Shown here: positions 1-9,327 of the stretch, in pieces | Position numbering within the stretch: position 1 is the first letter of the stretch | How the letters are laid out: every line of letters begins with the position of its first letter | Assembly (NCBI RefSeq): GCF_006716065.1 | Contig: NZ_VFOL01000001.1 | Span: 434,001-498,000 of the forward strand | DNA from: Salinispora arenicola | Lineage (GTDB): Bacteria > Actinomycetota > Actinomycetes > Mycobacteriales > Micromonosporaceae | Reading direction: 5' to 3' | Length of the DNA: 64,000 nt | The notes under the pieces: generated by a model | Told to the model about the DNA's origin: nothing | The model's database searches: none | The model's input: only the letters and a program-made list of their open reading frames with translations | Program-made: the position numbers and the translations under genes

Positions 1-2064
1 CATCGTGGAGCTGGATCGAATTCCCAGCTCATGGGCGGTGGTGACCACCTCGACCCAGGCGGCCGTCGGCAGCTTGCCCTTGGTGAGGACCCAGCGCACC
101 TCATCGTCGAGGATCTCGGCGGCGGTGCCGGGAATGGTGTCCAGCCCGGCCTCACGCAACCCGGTCAGCCACTCCCGAATCGGCACACCCGCCTTGCCAG
201 CCGCGGTGACGATCTCCATGGGAGAGAAGGCGTGCACATGCATGCCCGGCACCCGGGCCTTGATCGCTCGCACCAGGTCGGCGTAGGCCGTCACCGGCAG
301 TCTCGGGTCGATGCCCCCCTGGAGGCAGACCTCGCTGGCGCCGGCCAGCCATGCCTGCTCGGCCCGGTCGGCGATCTGGTCCACCGAGAGCCGATACGCG
401 TCGGCGTCCCGATCGCGCTGCGCGAAGGCACAGAACCGACAGCCCACGTAGCAGACATTGGTGAAATTTATGTTGCGGTTGACCACATAGGTGACCTCGT
501 CACCGACCGCGTCCCGGCGCACCTCGTCCGCGATGCGGCACAACTCGTCGAGCGCCGGACCATCCGCCGCGAAGAGTGCCAGCGCCGCCTCGGTGTGTCC
601 GGGCTCCAGCAGCGCCGCCGGATCGTCGGCGGCAAGCCGCAGACCGGTCCGCAAATCATGATCACCAACTCCGACTGTCGCTCCCGCACCCACCCGGTCG
701 GCCACCATCGACCAGTCACCGTAGACCTGGTCGAAGTCGCCCCGCCGGTCGGCGGTACGGCCGGTGGTGTCGATGGTGGCGTGCAGGTCGGTCCGGCCCC
801 CGTACTCCTCGTCCGGTTCCTGCCACGGCCGGCCCACCGGCCGGGCCGTGGGCCTCGCGAGCCCGGTCGCCGGATCCGCCAGGGCACCGACGTGCGGCAA
901 CAGGCGCGGGTCGAGCCACGGATCACCGGCCCGGACGTACTCCGGGTAGACCGTCAGCCGCTCCCGCAGGGAGAACCCGGCCTGCTCGGTACGCCGAGAC
1001 AACTCGTCGAGCTGCGGCCAAGGCCGTTCCGGGTTCACGTGATCCGGAGTCAACGGCGAGACGCCGCCCCAGTCGTCGATACCTGCCCGCAGCAGCAGGT
1101 CGTACTCACCCGCGATGAGGTTCGGGGGCGCCTGGACGCGGGCCTGTGGACCGAGCAGCACCCGGGTCACCGCCACCGTGGCAGCGAGGTCGTGCAGCGT
1201 CGCGTCGGGCATACCACGCATCGCCGTGTCCGGCTTGGCGCGAAAGTTCTGCACGATAACTTCCTGGAGGTGGCCGTACTCCCGGTGCGCCCGGCGGATC
1301 GCGAAGAGCGCCTCGACCCGCTCGACCGGGGTCTCACCGATGCCGATCAGGACACCGGTGGTGAACGGCACGTTCACCCGACCCGCGTCGTCGAGCACCC
1401 GCAGCCGGACAGCCGGTTCCTTGTCCGGCGAACCGTAGTGCGGACCCCCTGGGGAGGACCACAGCCGGGTGGCGGTGGTCTCCAACATCATGCCCATACT
1501 CGGCGCGACCGGCTTGAGTCGCTGCAGTTCGGACCAGCTGAGCACACCAGGGTTGAGGTGCGGTAGCAGCCCCGTCTCCTCCAGCACGGCCACCGCGCAG
1601 GAGCGCAGATAGTCCAGGGTCGAGTCGTACCCGCGCTCGTCCAGCCACTGGCGGGCTGCCGGCCAGCGTTCCTCCGGCCGGTCGCCGAGTGTGAACAGCG
1701 CCTCCTTGCAGCCGAGCTCCGCACCCTGACGGGCAATCGCCAGCACCTCGTCGCGGTCGAGGAACGCCGCCGGCAGCCGGTGCGGCACCGTGGCGAAGGT
1801 GCAGTAGTGACACCGGTCCCGGCAGAGCCGGGTAAGCGGGATGAAGACCTTCTTCGAGTACGTCACCACGCCCGGTCGCCCGGCCGCGCGTAGTCCCGCG
1901 TCCCGGATGGCCCCGGCGACCCGCAGCAACTCGTCCAGCTCGACGCCCCGGGCGGCGAGAAGCGCCGTCGCCTCGTCGGTGTCCAGCGCCCGCCCGGACG
2001 CCGCTCGACGCAGCGCCCGCCGCACACTCGCGTCGGTCGGGCCCGGCTCCGTGCGATCAACCAT
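1..2064 (-). CDS. fbiC: FbiC, bifunctional FO synthase (CofG+CofH), C-terminus cut by window edge
   Basis: Makes FO (7,8-didemethyl-8-hydroxy-5-deazariboflavin), the chromophore of coenzyme F420, from a ribityl-aminouracil and tyrosine. Two radical-SAM modules are fused in one chain. Seen: an open frame of 688 codons on the minus strand with no stop before the left edge, starting at ATG 2064. The first CxxxCxxC cluster is Cys81-Cys85-Cys88 (CRDRCHYC, CofG half). The second is Cys538-Cys542-Cys545 (CYVGCRFC, CofH half). The family is usually about 840-860 residues, so roughly 150-170 C-terminal residues lie outside. fbiA and fbiB lie about 1 kb away on the other strand, which completes the F420 set. 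Start choice: the ATG gives the normal N-terminal length ahead of the first cluster. Very likely functional. Confidence 0.96.
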   Translation of the reverse strand, partial: MVDRTEPGPTDASVRRALRRAASGRALDTDEATALLAARGVELDELLRVAGAIRDAGLRAAGRPGVVTYSKKVFIPLTRLCRDRCHYCTFATVPHRLPAAFLDRDEVLAIARQGAELGCKEALFTLGDRPEERWPAARQWLDERGYDSTLDYLRSCAVAVLEETGLLPHLNPGVLSWSELQRLKPVAPSMGMMLETTATRLWSSPGGPHYGSPDKEPAVRLRVLDDAGRVNVPFTTGVLIGIGETPVERVEALFAIRRAHREYGHLQEVIVQNFRAKPDTAMRGMPDATLHDLAATVAVTRVLLGPQARVQAPPNLIAGEYDLLLRAGIDDWGGVSPLTPDHVNPERPWPQLDELSRRTEQAGFSLRERLTVYPEYVRAGDPWLDPRLLPHVGALADPATGLARPTARPVGRPWQEPDEEYGGRTDLHATIDTTGRTADRRGDFDQVYGDWSMVADRVGAGATVGVGDHDLRTGLRLAADDPAALLEPGHTEAALALFAADGPALDELCRIADEVRRDAVGDEVTYVVNRNINFTNVCYVGCRFCAFAQRDRDADAYRLSVDQIADRAEQAWLAGASEVCLQGGIDPRLPVTAYADLVRAIKARVPGMHVHAFSPMEIVTAAGKAGVPIREWLTGLREAGLDTIPGTAAEILDDEVRWVLTKGKLPTAAWVEVVTTAHELGIRSSSTM

Positions 2065-2158
2065 CCGCTCAGCGTAGGCGCTCCACCCGACGTCTCGCCC
2101 TGCCGGATTGATCACTACGCGGGCTGGGGCGGGCGGCCAGGGGCTCCGGGACGAGGCG

Positions 2159-2965
2159 TCAGTCGGGGCTGTCGGAAGGATTGATACGCCGGGTACGGTC
2201 CTCGTCGTGTGGCGGGGCCTGGGGCTCTATCGGCTGGCGGGGGATCGCCTGGGTCGGGTCGACCGATGGCGGCTGCCCAAACGGGGGCGCCGGCGGAGAC
2301 GTCCCGGCGAGCGGTGCAGCCGATTGGCCGTACAGGGCACCGGGCTGGGGCGGAGTCGGCCAGCCGCCGCCCTGGCTGGGGCCGGGCCAACCCGGCTGGC
2401 TGCCCGGCGCACACGGCTGCCCGCCGGGGGGCGGGGCCGGCCAACCGGCCTGCGGCGCGCCGTACACACCGGGCTGCGGCTTGGGCTTCGGCACGTAATA
2501 GAGCCGGCGCCAGATCCGGAAGACGACGAACCCGGCCAAGAGCAGCAACACCAGGCCGGCCAACCGGCTGAGAAAACCGAGGAAGGCGGCCAACACCTCA
2601 CCCGAGGCAAGCTGGTCGACGGACCCGATCAGGAGGATCAGCGCGCCGAGGACCGCGCTGACGGCGTACTGCCCCAGCGCCACCTGGGTGATCAGCTTCG
2701 CGCGGGGAAGCACCGGGTGACGATGTGTGGCGAGCCACACTGCCAGCAGCGGCAGGAGCACCGCCTCGAGGCCGACGAACGCGGCGAACGGGCTGCCTGC
2801 ACGCTCGGCGCCGGACGTGGCCGAGGTCAACAGCCGGAGCAGACCGACGAAGAGGAGAAGGGCGTTCGCACCAAGGAACACGAAAGCCGCAGGTTCACGC
2901 AGCGGCCGGGTCAGTTGACCGGCCGGCGTCGGTTCGGTGGAAGCCGGTTCAGAAGGGCTGGTCAC
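2159..2965 (-). CDS. Hypothetical membrane protein with Pro/Gly-rich cytoplasmic tail
   Basis: A 268-residue protein not assigned to a named family. Seen: a short polar N-terminus, then about four hydrophobic segments between residues ~28 and ~165 (for example the [14 protein letters not shown] and [14 protein letters not shown] stretches), a basic [14 protein letters not shown] linker, and a low-complexity tail of ~100 residues rich in Pro, Gly, Gln and Trp (repeated GQP/GWP-type units). Such tails are common on actinobacterial membrane proteins and usually point into the cytoplasm; the topology here is inferred. It lies between fbiC and fbiA with its own start, and nothing ties it to F420 synthesis beyond position. 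Confidence 0.75.
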   Translation of the reverse strand: MTSPSEPASTEPTPAGQLTRPLREPAAFVFLGANALLLFVGLLRLLTSATSGAERAGSPFAAFVGLEAVLLPLLAVWLATHRHPVLPRAKLITQVALGQYAVSAVLGALILLIGSVDQLASGEVLAAFLGFLSRLAGLVLLLLAGFVVFRIWRRLYYVPKPKPQPGVYGAPQAGWPAPPPGGQPCAPGSQPGWPGPSQGGGWPTPPQPGALYGQSAAPLAGTSPPAPPFGQPPSVDPTQAIPRQPIEPQAPPHDEDRTRRINPSDSPD

Positions 2966-3064
2966 AGTATCCCCCTTCGGACGGAATCGGACAGCTGCCG
3001 ACGTGAGCCTAGTCTCCCGGGTGGCCCAGAGCCCGGAGGCGGTGGGTAGGCGAGGATGGACGGC

Positions 3065-4012
3065 ATGCGCATCGTGGTTCTGACCGGAGGGATCGGCGGC
3101 GCTCGGTTCCTGCTCGGGGTGCGGGCATACGCCCGCACCATCGGCGCCGAGGTGACCGCCGTGGTCAACGTGGGCGACGACCTGTACCTACACGGCCTGA
3201 AGGTCTGCCCGGACCTGGACAGCGTCATGTACACGTTGGGCGGTGGCGCCGATCCGGAACGTGGCTGGGGGCGCGTTCGGGAGAGCTGGACAGTGCAGGA
3301 GGAACTGGCCGCGTACGGGGCGGAGCCGACCTGGTTTGGGCTGGGCGACCGGGATCTCGCGACGCATCTGGTCCGTACCAACATGATCAACGCTGGCTAC
3401 CCGCTGCACCAGGTCACCGCTGCGCTGGCCACCCGCTGGCGGCCCGACGTACGCCTGCTGCCGGTGACCGACGACCGTCTGGAGACCCACGCCGTGGTCG
3501 ACCGGGACGGCGGCCAGCGGGCGATCCACTTCCAGGAGTGGTGGGTGCGGCACCGGGCCGAGCTACCCACGCACCGGTTCGTCTTCGTGGGTGCGGAGGA
3601 CGCGAAGCCAGCTCCCGGGGTGACCGAGGCGATCGCCGATGCGGACCTGGTGCTGATCGCGCCGAGCAACCCGGTGGTGAGCATCGCCCCGATCCTGGCC
3701 GTCCCTGGGGTGCGCAACTCGATCGTGGACGGCACGGCCCCCGTGATCGGCGTGTCACCGATCATCGGGGCTGCCCCGGTCCGCGGGATGGCCGACCGGT
3801 GCCTGGGCGTGCTGGACGTCGAGTGCAGCGCCGCCGGGGTGGGTGGCCTCTACGGCGGGCGGACCCACGGCGGCCTGCTCAACGGCTGGCTGGTTGCCGA
3901 CGAGGACGCCGGGACAGTGGTGCCGGGGGTGACGGTCCGCGCGGTACCGCTGCGGATGACAGACGAGGCGGCGACCACGGCGATGGTCCACGCCGCGGTG
4001 GAGTTGACGTGA
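3065..4012 (+). CDS. fbiA: FbiA / CofD, (phosphoenol)pyruvate-FO transferase
   Basis: Transfers a phospho-acyl unit from a guanylated donor to FO, giving (dehydro-)F420-0. Seen: 315 residues starting MRIVVLTGGIGGARFL, a nucleotide-binding glycine-rich turn typical of CofD, followed by VNVGDDLYLHGLKVCPDLD, the conserved segment that lines the metal/FO site. An ATG nine bases upstream (3056) is in frame, but ATG 3065 has a GAGGA box about 7 bases away and gives the usual N-terminus. It is followed by fbiB with a GTGA overlap, so the two are translationally coupled. The donor in actinobacteria is reported to be the phosphoenolpyruvyl form, which would make dehydro-F420-0; this bears on the fbiB observation. 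High confidence. Confidence 0.96.
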   Translation: MRIVVLTGGIGGARFLLGVRAYARTIGAEVTAVVNVGDDLYLHGLKVCPDLDSVMYTLGGGADPERGWGRVRESWTVQEELAAYGAEPTWFGLGDRDLATHLVRTNMINAGYPLHQVTAALATRWRPDVRLLPVTDDRLETHAVVDRDGGQRAIHFQEWWVRHRAELPTHRFVFVGAEDAKPAPGVTEAIADADLVLIAPSNPVVSIAPILAVPGVRNSIVDGTAPVIGVSPIIGAAPVRGMADRCLGVLDVECSAAGVGGLYGGRTHGGLLNGWLVADEDAGTVVPGVTVRAVPLRMTDEAATTAMVHAAVELT

Positions 4013-5100
4013 GCCTGGAGATCATGCCGGTGCACGGCATCGGCCACGTGTCCGAGGGCGACGATCTGGCTGCCATGATCGCCTCCGCGGCGCCGTGGCT
4101 GCGCGATGGCGACATCCTGGTGGTGACCAGCAAGATTGTCTCGAAGTCGGAGGGACGTCTGGTGGACGTCCCGGCCGACGGGCCGGAGCGACTCGCGGCC
4201 CGCGCGGAGGTGTTGGCGGCGGAGACCGCCCGAGTCGTCGCCGCCCGCGGCGCGACGCGGATCGTGCAGACCCATCACGGTTTCGTCATGGCCGCCGCCG
4301 GGATCGACGCCTCCAACGTGGACAAGACAAGGCTGGTGCTGCTCCCGGTGGACCCGGATGCCTCCGCCCGGGCACTCCGCGCCGCGCTACGCCGGCGGCA
4401 CGGCCTGGACGTGGCGGTCATCATCAGCGACACCATGGGCCGACCGTGGCGCAACGGGCTCACCGACGTCGCGCTCGGCGTCGCCGGCCTCAACGCCGTC
4501 CACGACCACCGGGGCGAGGTCGACCCGTACGGCAACGAGTTGGAACTCACCCAGATGGCGGTGGTCGACGAACTGGCCGCCGCCGGCGAACTGGTCAAGG
4601 GCAAATGCGACCAGGTGCCGGTCGCGGTCGTGCGCGGCTACCCGACCACCGCGCGGGCCGATGACGGGCCCGGGGCGAGGGCCCTGGTGCGGGAGTCGTC
4701 GCTGGACCTGTTCTCCCTCGGCACCGCCGAGGCGCGGGCCGTCGGGCTGGCCGACGCCGCCGGCCTGCCCGACGGCACCTGCCCGACACCACCCGACCCG
4801 GCGGCGATCGACCGGGCGATCGCCGCTGTCCGCCCTGCGGTCGCACCCGGCACGGTCTTCACCCACGTCACCGATACGACGGCACGCGACCGGCTGGCCG
4901 GCGCGGTGCCGGGCTGGCCAGCCGCGGCGGCGAGCGCCCTGATACTCGCGGCCCCACCGACCCCGGTGGACCCGTTCGGTCTGGTCCGGTTCGGCGCGGA
5001 CGTACACCGCCTACGCGCCGCTCTGGCCGCCGAGGGGCTGCCATCCGCCCTCCTGCCGCCCCCGCCCGGCACCCCCGCCACCGCGGTCCTCGCGCTCTGA
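4009..5100 (+). CDS. fbiB: FbiB, F420-0:gamma-glutamyl ligase with shortened C-terminal domain
   Basis: Adds gamma-linked glutamates to F420-0 with GTP. Seen: 363 residues from GTG 4009, which overlaps the fbiA stop (GTGA). The first ~245 residues are a full CofE domain: the N-terminal PVHGIGHVSEGDDLA segment, the metal/GTP-site region SDTMGRPWRNGLTD, and the ELTQMAVVDELA and GKCDQVP segments. Mycobacterial FbiB is about 448 residues because of a C-terminal FMN-dependent nitroreductase domain that reduces dehydro-F420-0. Here only ~115 residues follow CofE. They are Ala/Pro-rich and lack a recognisable RRSxRxF-type FMN-binding start, so that domain looks shrunken or degenerate. Ligase assignment is firm; loss of the reductase activity is inference. 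Confidence 0.94.
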   Translation: MSLEIMPVHGIGHVSEGDDLAAMIASAAPWLRDGDILVVTSKIVSKSEGRLVDVPADGPERLAARAEVLAAETARVVAARGATRIVQTHHGFVMAAAGIDASNVDKTRLVLLPVDPDASARALRAALRRRHGLDVAVIISDTMGRPWRNGLTDVALGVAGLNAVHDHRGEVDPYGNELELTQMAVVDELAAAGELVKGKCDQVPVAVVRGYPTTARADDGPGARALVRESSLDLFSLGTAEARAVGLADAAGLPDGTCPTPPDPAAIDRAIAAVRPAVAPGTVFTHVTDTTARDRLAGAVPGWPAAAASALILAAPPTPVDPFGLVRFGADVHRLRAALAAEGLPSALLPPPPGTPATAVLAL

Positions 5101-5208
5101 GCCGATGCGTGCCCGGTCGCGCCGACGTGGCCGCACCGGGACGTGGGTGGTGGTTGTCGATGCGCGAGTCCGGTGGTGTCGACCGCGGTTACCCCTGGCT
5201 CGATGAGG

Positions 5209-6243
5209 TCAGCCCACCCAGAGCGCGACCCGGTGATCCTCATCGGTGACGTAGAAGTTGCTCCCGTCGACCTCCGCCAGCCCTTCGACGTGGTGAAACG
5301 GCGCGAGGTCGGCGACCAGTTCGCCGGTGAGGTGACGCCCCTGGCCGGGGAGCTGGAAACGGACGTGCCGGGAGGTCACGTCACCGCCCGCCGGATGGTC
5401 CTCCAGCAGCACCGAACCCTTCCCGAGCGCATCGATCGAGCCGATCACCGCCGCGTATCCACCGTCCGCGGCGGGCGCGACCGCCCGGAAGCCGGCCAGC
5501 GCACCCGGTGGTGTCACGCCGGTCAGCACGTAGGCACCCAGCGCCTCGGGCCAGGCCGGGCTGGGCGCGAACATCCGGGACACGCCGGCCAGCTCGACCA
5601 GGATCGGATCGCCGTCGACAGTCACCGGGAACCGGAGACCGAGCAGCGCCGTGCCGGTGGGGGTGAACGCAACCGCCTCGATGTTGAGTGGCAGATCGTC
5701 GGCGACCAGCCGGTCGACCCAACCCTTGGATCGTGCGGTCCCCCGCGCCACCGTCTCGCCGATGAACCGGGAGCGGACCCGGTCTCCCGGCGGTAGCGGC
5801 GTGAACGGGGCCTTGGTCAGTGCGTCGTTCACCGCTCGGTGAAGCCGGAACCGGTTACGCACCACCTGCACCGGCAGCGGGCCGCTGACCGCGTCCTCCT
5901 CCCGGAACCGGGCCACGAACGCCCGCCGCGGACGCAGCGGGCCAGCCTTGGAACCGAAGTGCGACCCAAAGACGTACACCCAGCCGTCGTGGTGGGCCAG
6001 CGCCTCACCGTCCTCGGTGCGGCCGTTCTCGGATCCGGCGTCGGCGTGCACATGGTGGGCCGTCCAGGTGCCGTCGTCGAGCTCCAGGAGCAGTGCGAGG
6101 CACTGCTCGACCGGGCCCTCGTCGAGCACCGTCCAGAAGCCGCGCCGGGCACCGTGAGCGCGCAGCAACGCGGAGGAGTGCACTGGTAGCAGGTCGCTGG
6201 CCTCGTTGCCGCCCACCACGAATTCCAGAAGTCGCAGAGTCAC
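5209..6243 (-). CDS. Conserved hypothetical protein, possible beta-propeller
   Basis: A 344-residue protein I cannot place in a named family with certainty. It begins TLRLLEFVVGGNEASDLLPVHSSALL at GTG 6243. Seen: no signal peptide or membrane segment. There are recurring beta-rich units of the kind LAHHDGWVYVFGSHFGSKAGPLRPRRAFVARF and EVDGSNFYVTDEDHRVALWVG, and repeated arginine-rich strands, compatible with a beta-propeller or lipocalin-like scaffold. The open frame extends upstream to 6705 but would then run through the Nudix gene, so I chose the first start outside it. It is divergent from the Nudix gene with only 67 bp between starts, so shared regulation is plausible. Cytoplasmic location is inferred. 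Confidence 0.72.
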   Translation of the reverse strand: MTLRLLEFVVGGNEASDLLPVHSSALLRAHGARRGFWTVLDEGPVEQCLALLLELDDGTWTAHHVHADAGSENGRTEDGEALAHHDGWVYVFGSHFGSKAGPLRPRRAFVARFREEDAVSGPLPVQVVRNRFRLHRAVNDALTKAPFTPLPPGDRVRSRFIGETVARGTARSKGWVDRLVADDLPLNIEAVAFTPTGTALLGLRFPVTVDGDPILVELAGVSRMFAPSPAWPEALGAYVLTGVTPPGALAGFRAVAPAADGGYAAVIGSIDALGKGSVLLEDHPAGGDVTSRHVRFQLPGQGRHLTGELVADLAPFHHVEGLAEVDGSNFYVTDEDHRVALWVG

Positions 6244-6310
6244 CGGCCAAGCGTACGAACGCCGTGCACGTAAGGTGGGTGCGGGTGCCCGCGGACGAGA
6301 GGATGCCTCC

Positions 6311-6910
6311 TTGTCGACCCCCACCGTCGGAGACGGCCTTCCAGTCAACACGGCGTTGCACACCGACGCCCTCGCCGTGCTGCGCGGCTGGACACCCACC
6401 TCGGTGGCCGCCGAGCAGGCCCGGGACCAGACGCTCGACCTGCTTGCCGACGGGCCGGTAGCGATGAGCCGGGCACACCGGGCCGGCCACGTGACCGCAA
6501 GCGCGCTGGTGCTCGACGCCACCGGTTCCCGGGTACTGCTCTGCCTGCACAGCAAGTTCCGCCGGTGGGTGCAGCTCGGCGGGCACTGCGAGCCCGGGGA
6601 TCCGACGCTGGCCGCGGCCGCGCTGCGTGAGGCGACCGAGGAGTCCGGTGTCACCGGCCTCCGGATCGATCCGGTGCCGATCGACGTGGACATCCACCCG
6701 GTCACCTGCCAGGGCGGCTCGTTCCATCACGACGTACGCTTCGCCGTCCTCGCCCCGCCCGGCGCCCAAGCCCGGGTCAGCGACGAATCCGAACAGCTGG
6801 GTTGGTTCCCGCCGAACCAGCTGCCGGACCCACTGGCCGGTGGGACCACCCAGCTGATCGCACCGGCACTGGCAGCGCTCAGACGAGCCCCACTTCACCC
6901 CGTTCCTTGA
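6311..6910 (+). CDS. Nudix hydrolase
   Basis: Hydrolyses a nucleoside-diphosphate-linked substrate that cannot be named from sequence. Seen: 199 residues from TTG 6311, chosen because a GAGAGGA box sits ~8 bases upstream and because earlier in-frame starts would intrude into the divergent gene. The Nudix box begins GGHCEPGD and ends REATEESGV, close to the consensus but with Asp for the first Glu and one extra residue in the middle, a form common in actinobacteria. Two residues of the REATEE helix supply the metal-binding glutamates. The 3' end overlaps the 3' end of the convergent guanylyltransferase gene by 32 bp. A similar Nudix gene often sits near fbiA/fbiB in actinobacteria. Confidence 0.88.
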   Translation: MSTPTVGDGLPVNTALHTDALAVLRGWTPTSVAAEQARDQTLDLLADGPVAMSRAHRAGHVTASALVLDATGSRVLLCLHSKFRRWVQLGGHCEPGDPTLAAAALREATEESGVTGLRIDPVPIDVDIHPVTCQGGSFHHDVRFAVLAPPGAQARVSDESEQLGWFPPNQLPDPLAGGTTQLIAPALAALRRAPLHPVP

Positions 6911-7970
6911 GCTCGTCAACGATCTGCTTCACGTCCTGGGCGCGGGCACGCGGGCAGACCAGCAGCGCGTCCGGGGTGTCGACCACGATCAGGTCGTGCA
7001 CTCCAACGGTCGCGACGAGCCGGGCCGAGTGCGGGACGACCACCAGGTTCGTGCTGTCCCGCAGGAACACCCCGGGCTTGGCGTCCCCGCCCAGGACCAT
7101 GTTGCCGGCCGGGTCGGCCGGCAGAACCTCGCCGAGGGTGTGGAAGTCGCCGACGTCGTTCCAGCCGAAATCGCCGGGCACCGTCGCCACCCGGCCCGCG
7201 GTCGCCGCCCCTTCCATCACCGCGTAGTCGACTGAGATCTTCGGCAGCGTCGGCCACACCGTGCCGAGCACCTCGTCCTGTTCCTCGGTCCCCCAGGCCG
7301 CGGCGATCGCGACGACACCGGCGTGCAGCGCCGGCTGCTGTCGGGCCAACTCGGCGAGGAAGACATCCACCCGCCAAACGAACATGCTGGCGTTCCAGAG
7401 GTGCCGGCCGGACCGCAGGTACGCCTCGGCCACCTCGGCATCCGGCTTCTCCTTGAACTCGGTCACCGGCCGCAGCGGTCCGTCGCCGGTGGGCTCCCCG
7501 GTCTCCAGGTAGCCGTAGCCGGTCTCCGCCCACGTCGGGGTGATCCCCACCGTCATCAACAGACCCTGCTCGGCGCCCCGGGCGGCTTGACGCACGGTCT
7601 CCCGCCACCCGGCCGGGTCACCGATCAGGTGATCCGCCGCGAACGAGCCCATCACCGCGGTCGGGTCCCGACGGGCGATTACGGCGGCGGCCAGCGCGAT
7701 CGCCGCACACGAGTCCCGCGGCGACGGCTCGACCAGGATGTTCTCCTCAGGCAGCCCGGCCAGTTGGCGGGCCACCGCGGTGGCGTGTGCCGTGCCGGTG
7801 ACCACGAACGTGTGCTCCGGCGTCGCCAGCGAGCCGAGTCGCTCCACGGTCGCCTGAAGCAGCGACGCTGCGGACCCGGTGAGGGGGTGCAGGAATTTTG
7901 GATGCCCGGCGCGGGACAACGGCCACAACCTGGTGCCACTGCCACCCGCCGGGATGACGGCATAAATCAC
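6879..7970 (-). CDS. manC: Mannose-1-phosphate guanylyltransferase
   Basis: Makes GDP-mannose from mannose-1-phosphate and GTP for mannosylation of lipids, proteins and polysaccharides. Seen: 363 residues from GTG 7970 with a GGGAGA box 7-8 bases upstream. The N-terminus IYAVIPAGGSGTRLWPLSR carries the GTRLWPLSR signature of sugar-nucleotidyl transferases, followed by PKFLHPL. Further conserved blocks are EPSPRDSCAAIALAA and EFKEKPD (sugar-binding). The length matches the single-domain actinobacterial enzyme (called manB in mycobacteria) without a fused isomerase. Located 61 bp downstream of a GT4 glycosyltransferase in the same direction, it probably works with it. The mycobacterial homologue also sits just beyond fbiA-fbiB. 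Confidence 0.94.
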   Translation of the reverse strand: MIYAVIPAGGSGTRLWPLSRAGHPKFLHPLTGSAASLLQATVERLGSLATPEHTFVVTGTAHATAVARQLAGLPEENILVEPSPRDSCAAIALAAAVIARRDPTAVMGSFAADHLIGDPAGWRETVRQAARGAEQGLLMTVGITPTWAETGYGYLETGEPTGDGPLRPVTEFKEKPDAEVAEAYLRSGRHLWNASMFVWRVDVFLAELARQQPALHAGVVAIAAAWGTEEQDEVLGTVWPTLPKISVDYAVMEGAATAGRVATVPGDFGWNDVGDFHTLGEVLPADPAGNMVLGGDAKPGVFLRDSTNLVVVPHSARLVATVGVHDLIVVDTPDALLVCPRARAQDVKQIVDELKERGEVGLV

Positions 7971-8031
7971 CCGGACATTCTCCCCGAATCTGCCGGCTGG
8001 GGCCGGCCGGTCAGCCGAAGCGGTGCTCCGT

Positions 8032-9216
8032 TCACGACCGGGCGCGGGACCAGGCCGCGATGTGCACTTCGGCGCTGGATTCCCAGGTGAACTCCTTGGC
8101 CCGGTCGAAACCGGCCTGGGCCAACGCCAGCCGGCGGTGCTCGTCGTCGAGCAGCGCGGCCAGGTCAACGGCAATCTGGTCCGGTGCCTCACTGGTGTAC
8201 GCGACCGCCTCGCCGCCCACCTCCGGCAGCGACAGCCGGGGCGTCGTCAGCACCGGCGCAGCGCAGGCCATCGCCTCCAGGATCGGCAGACCGAACCCCT
8301 CGCCGTACGACGGGTAGGCGGCGACCAACGCACCGCCGAGGAAGCCCGGCAGGTCGGCGTACCGCAGGTAACCCGGGCGTAGCAGGCGCAGGTGCGGCGG
8401 AACCTCGGCGACGGCGCGGTCGATCTCGTCGTCGTGCCCCTGTCCCCCCGCGACCACCAGGGCCGGCAGGTCGTGCCGGTCCGCCACGGCCTGCGCCCAG
8501 CCCCGAATCAGGTTGGGGACGTTCTTGCGGGGTTCCTTGGCACCGAGAAAGGCGACGTAGCTCTGGCTACCGAGGCCCAGCCGGGCCCGGACCCGTGCCT
8601 TCTCCTCCGCGCTCGGCGCATGGAAGGCGACGTGGTCGACCCCGTGGTACGCGACGTCGATCCGGGTCGGGTCGGCGTCCAGCAGCCGGATCAACTCGTC
8701 CCGGGTGGCCTTGCTGGGCACGATCACCCGGTCGGCGCGGCGCAGCGACGTCCGGATCGCGCTTCGGAAGAACGTGCGGCGTGACTTGTCGTAGTGTTCC
8801 GGCTCGGTGAAGAAGGTGGCGTCGTGCACGGTCACCGTGACCGGGCAACCCGCCCGCAACGGGCAGGTGTAGAAGGGCGAGTGCAGCACCTGCGCACCGA
8901 CCTGCTGGACGAGCAACGGAAGGCCGGTCTGCTCCCAGGCGAGCCGCGCGGGACGGTGCGCGACGGCGGCCGGAGCGGGGATGATCTCCGCCCCGGGCAG
9001 CATCCGGGTGTACCGCTCAAGATCGGTCCGAAGGCTGACCACGATCAGATCAACGCTGGTGCCGCACATCTTCCCGAGCGCACCGAGCAAGCCATCGACG
9101 TATCTACCGACACCACCTCGGTCGGCGGGGACACTCGTGGCGTCAACAAGCACACGGGGCGGACTGCCGGCGGTCAAGGGGCGACTCCTCGCACTCGGGG
9201 GTGTGGGGTACGACAC
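8032..9216 (-). CDS. GT4-family glycosyltransferase
   Basis: A retaining glycosyltransferase of GT-B fold, acting on a nucleotide-sugar donor at the cytoplasmic face. Seen: 394 residues if GTG 9216 is the start; TTG or GTG codons nearby are alternatives, and upstream extension to 9276 adds only arginine-rich sequence. The N-terminal half has RVLVDATSVPADRGGVGRYV (the GGVGRY acceptor-loop motif). The C-terminal half has FLGAKEPRKNV and PSYGEGFGLPILEAMAC, which carries the E-x7-E donor-site motif. Its companion manC suggests GDP-mannose as donor and hence a mannosyltransferase role; this is inference. In mycobacteria a rhamnosyltransferase gene occupies the equivalent position, so the sugar is not settled. 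Confidence 0.9.
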   Translation of the reverse strand: MSYPTPPSARSRPLTAGSPPRVLVDATSVPADRGGVGRYVDGLLGALGKMCGTSVDLIVVSLRTDLERYTRMLPGAEIIPAPAAVAHRPARLAWEQTGLPLLVQQVGAQVLHSPFYTCPLRAGCPVTVTVHDATFFTEPEHYDKSRRTFFRSAIRTSLRRADRVIVPSKATRDELIRLLDADPTRIDVAYHGVDHVAFHAPSAEEKARVRARLGLGSQSYVAFLGAKEPRKNVPNLIRGWAQAVADRHDLPALVVAGGQGHDDEIDRAVAEVPPHLRLLRPGYLRYADLPGFLGGALVAAYPSYGEGFGLPILEAMACAAPVLTTPRLSLPEVGGEAVAYTSEAPDQIAVDLAALLDDEHRRLALAQAGFDRAKEFTWESSAEVHIAAWSRARS

Positions 9217-9327
9217 TTCCGCCGTAAGCCTACGCCGCACCCCCGGCCGGACGGTGACTGCGACCCGGCGCCGCACAGGTCGTCGTCGCCCTCAGCTTCG
9301 GGCGGCGGGAGCGTATCGTTCGCGCTG

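Noticed and set aside
31..1566. A 511-codon plus-strand frame
   Set aside because: It is antisense to fbiC, Arg/Pro/Gly/His-rich, matches no family and arises from GC-rich codon bias; the minus strand shows two radical-SAM clusters.
2108..3049. A 313-codon plus-strand frame opposite the 268-residue membrane protein
   Set aside because: Gly/Arg/Gln-rich shadow; the minus frame has clear transmembrane segments and a Pro-rich tail with proper codon use.
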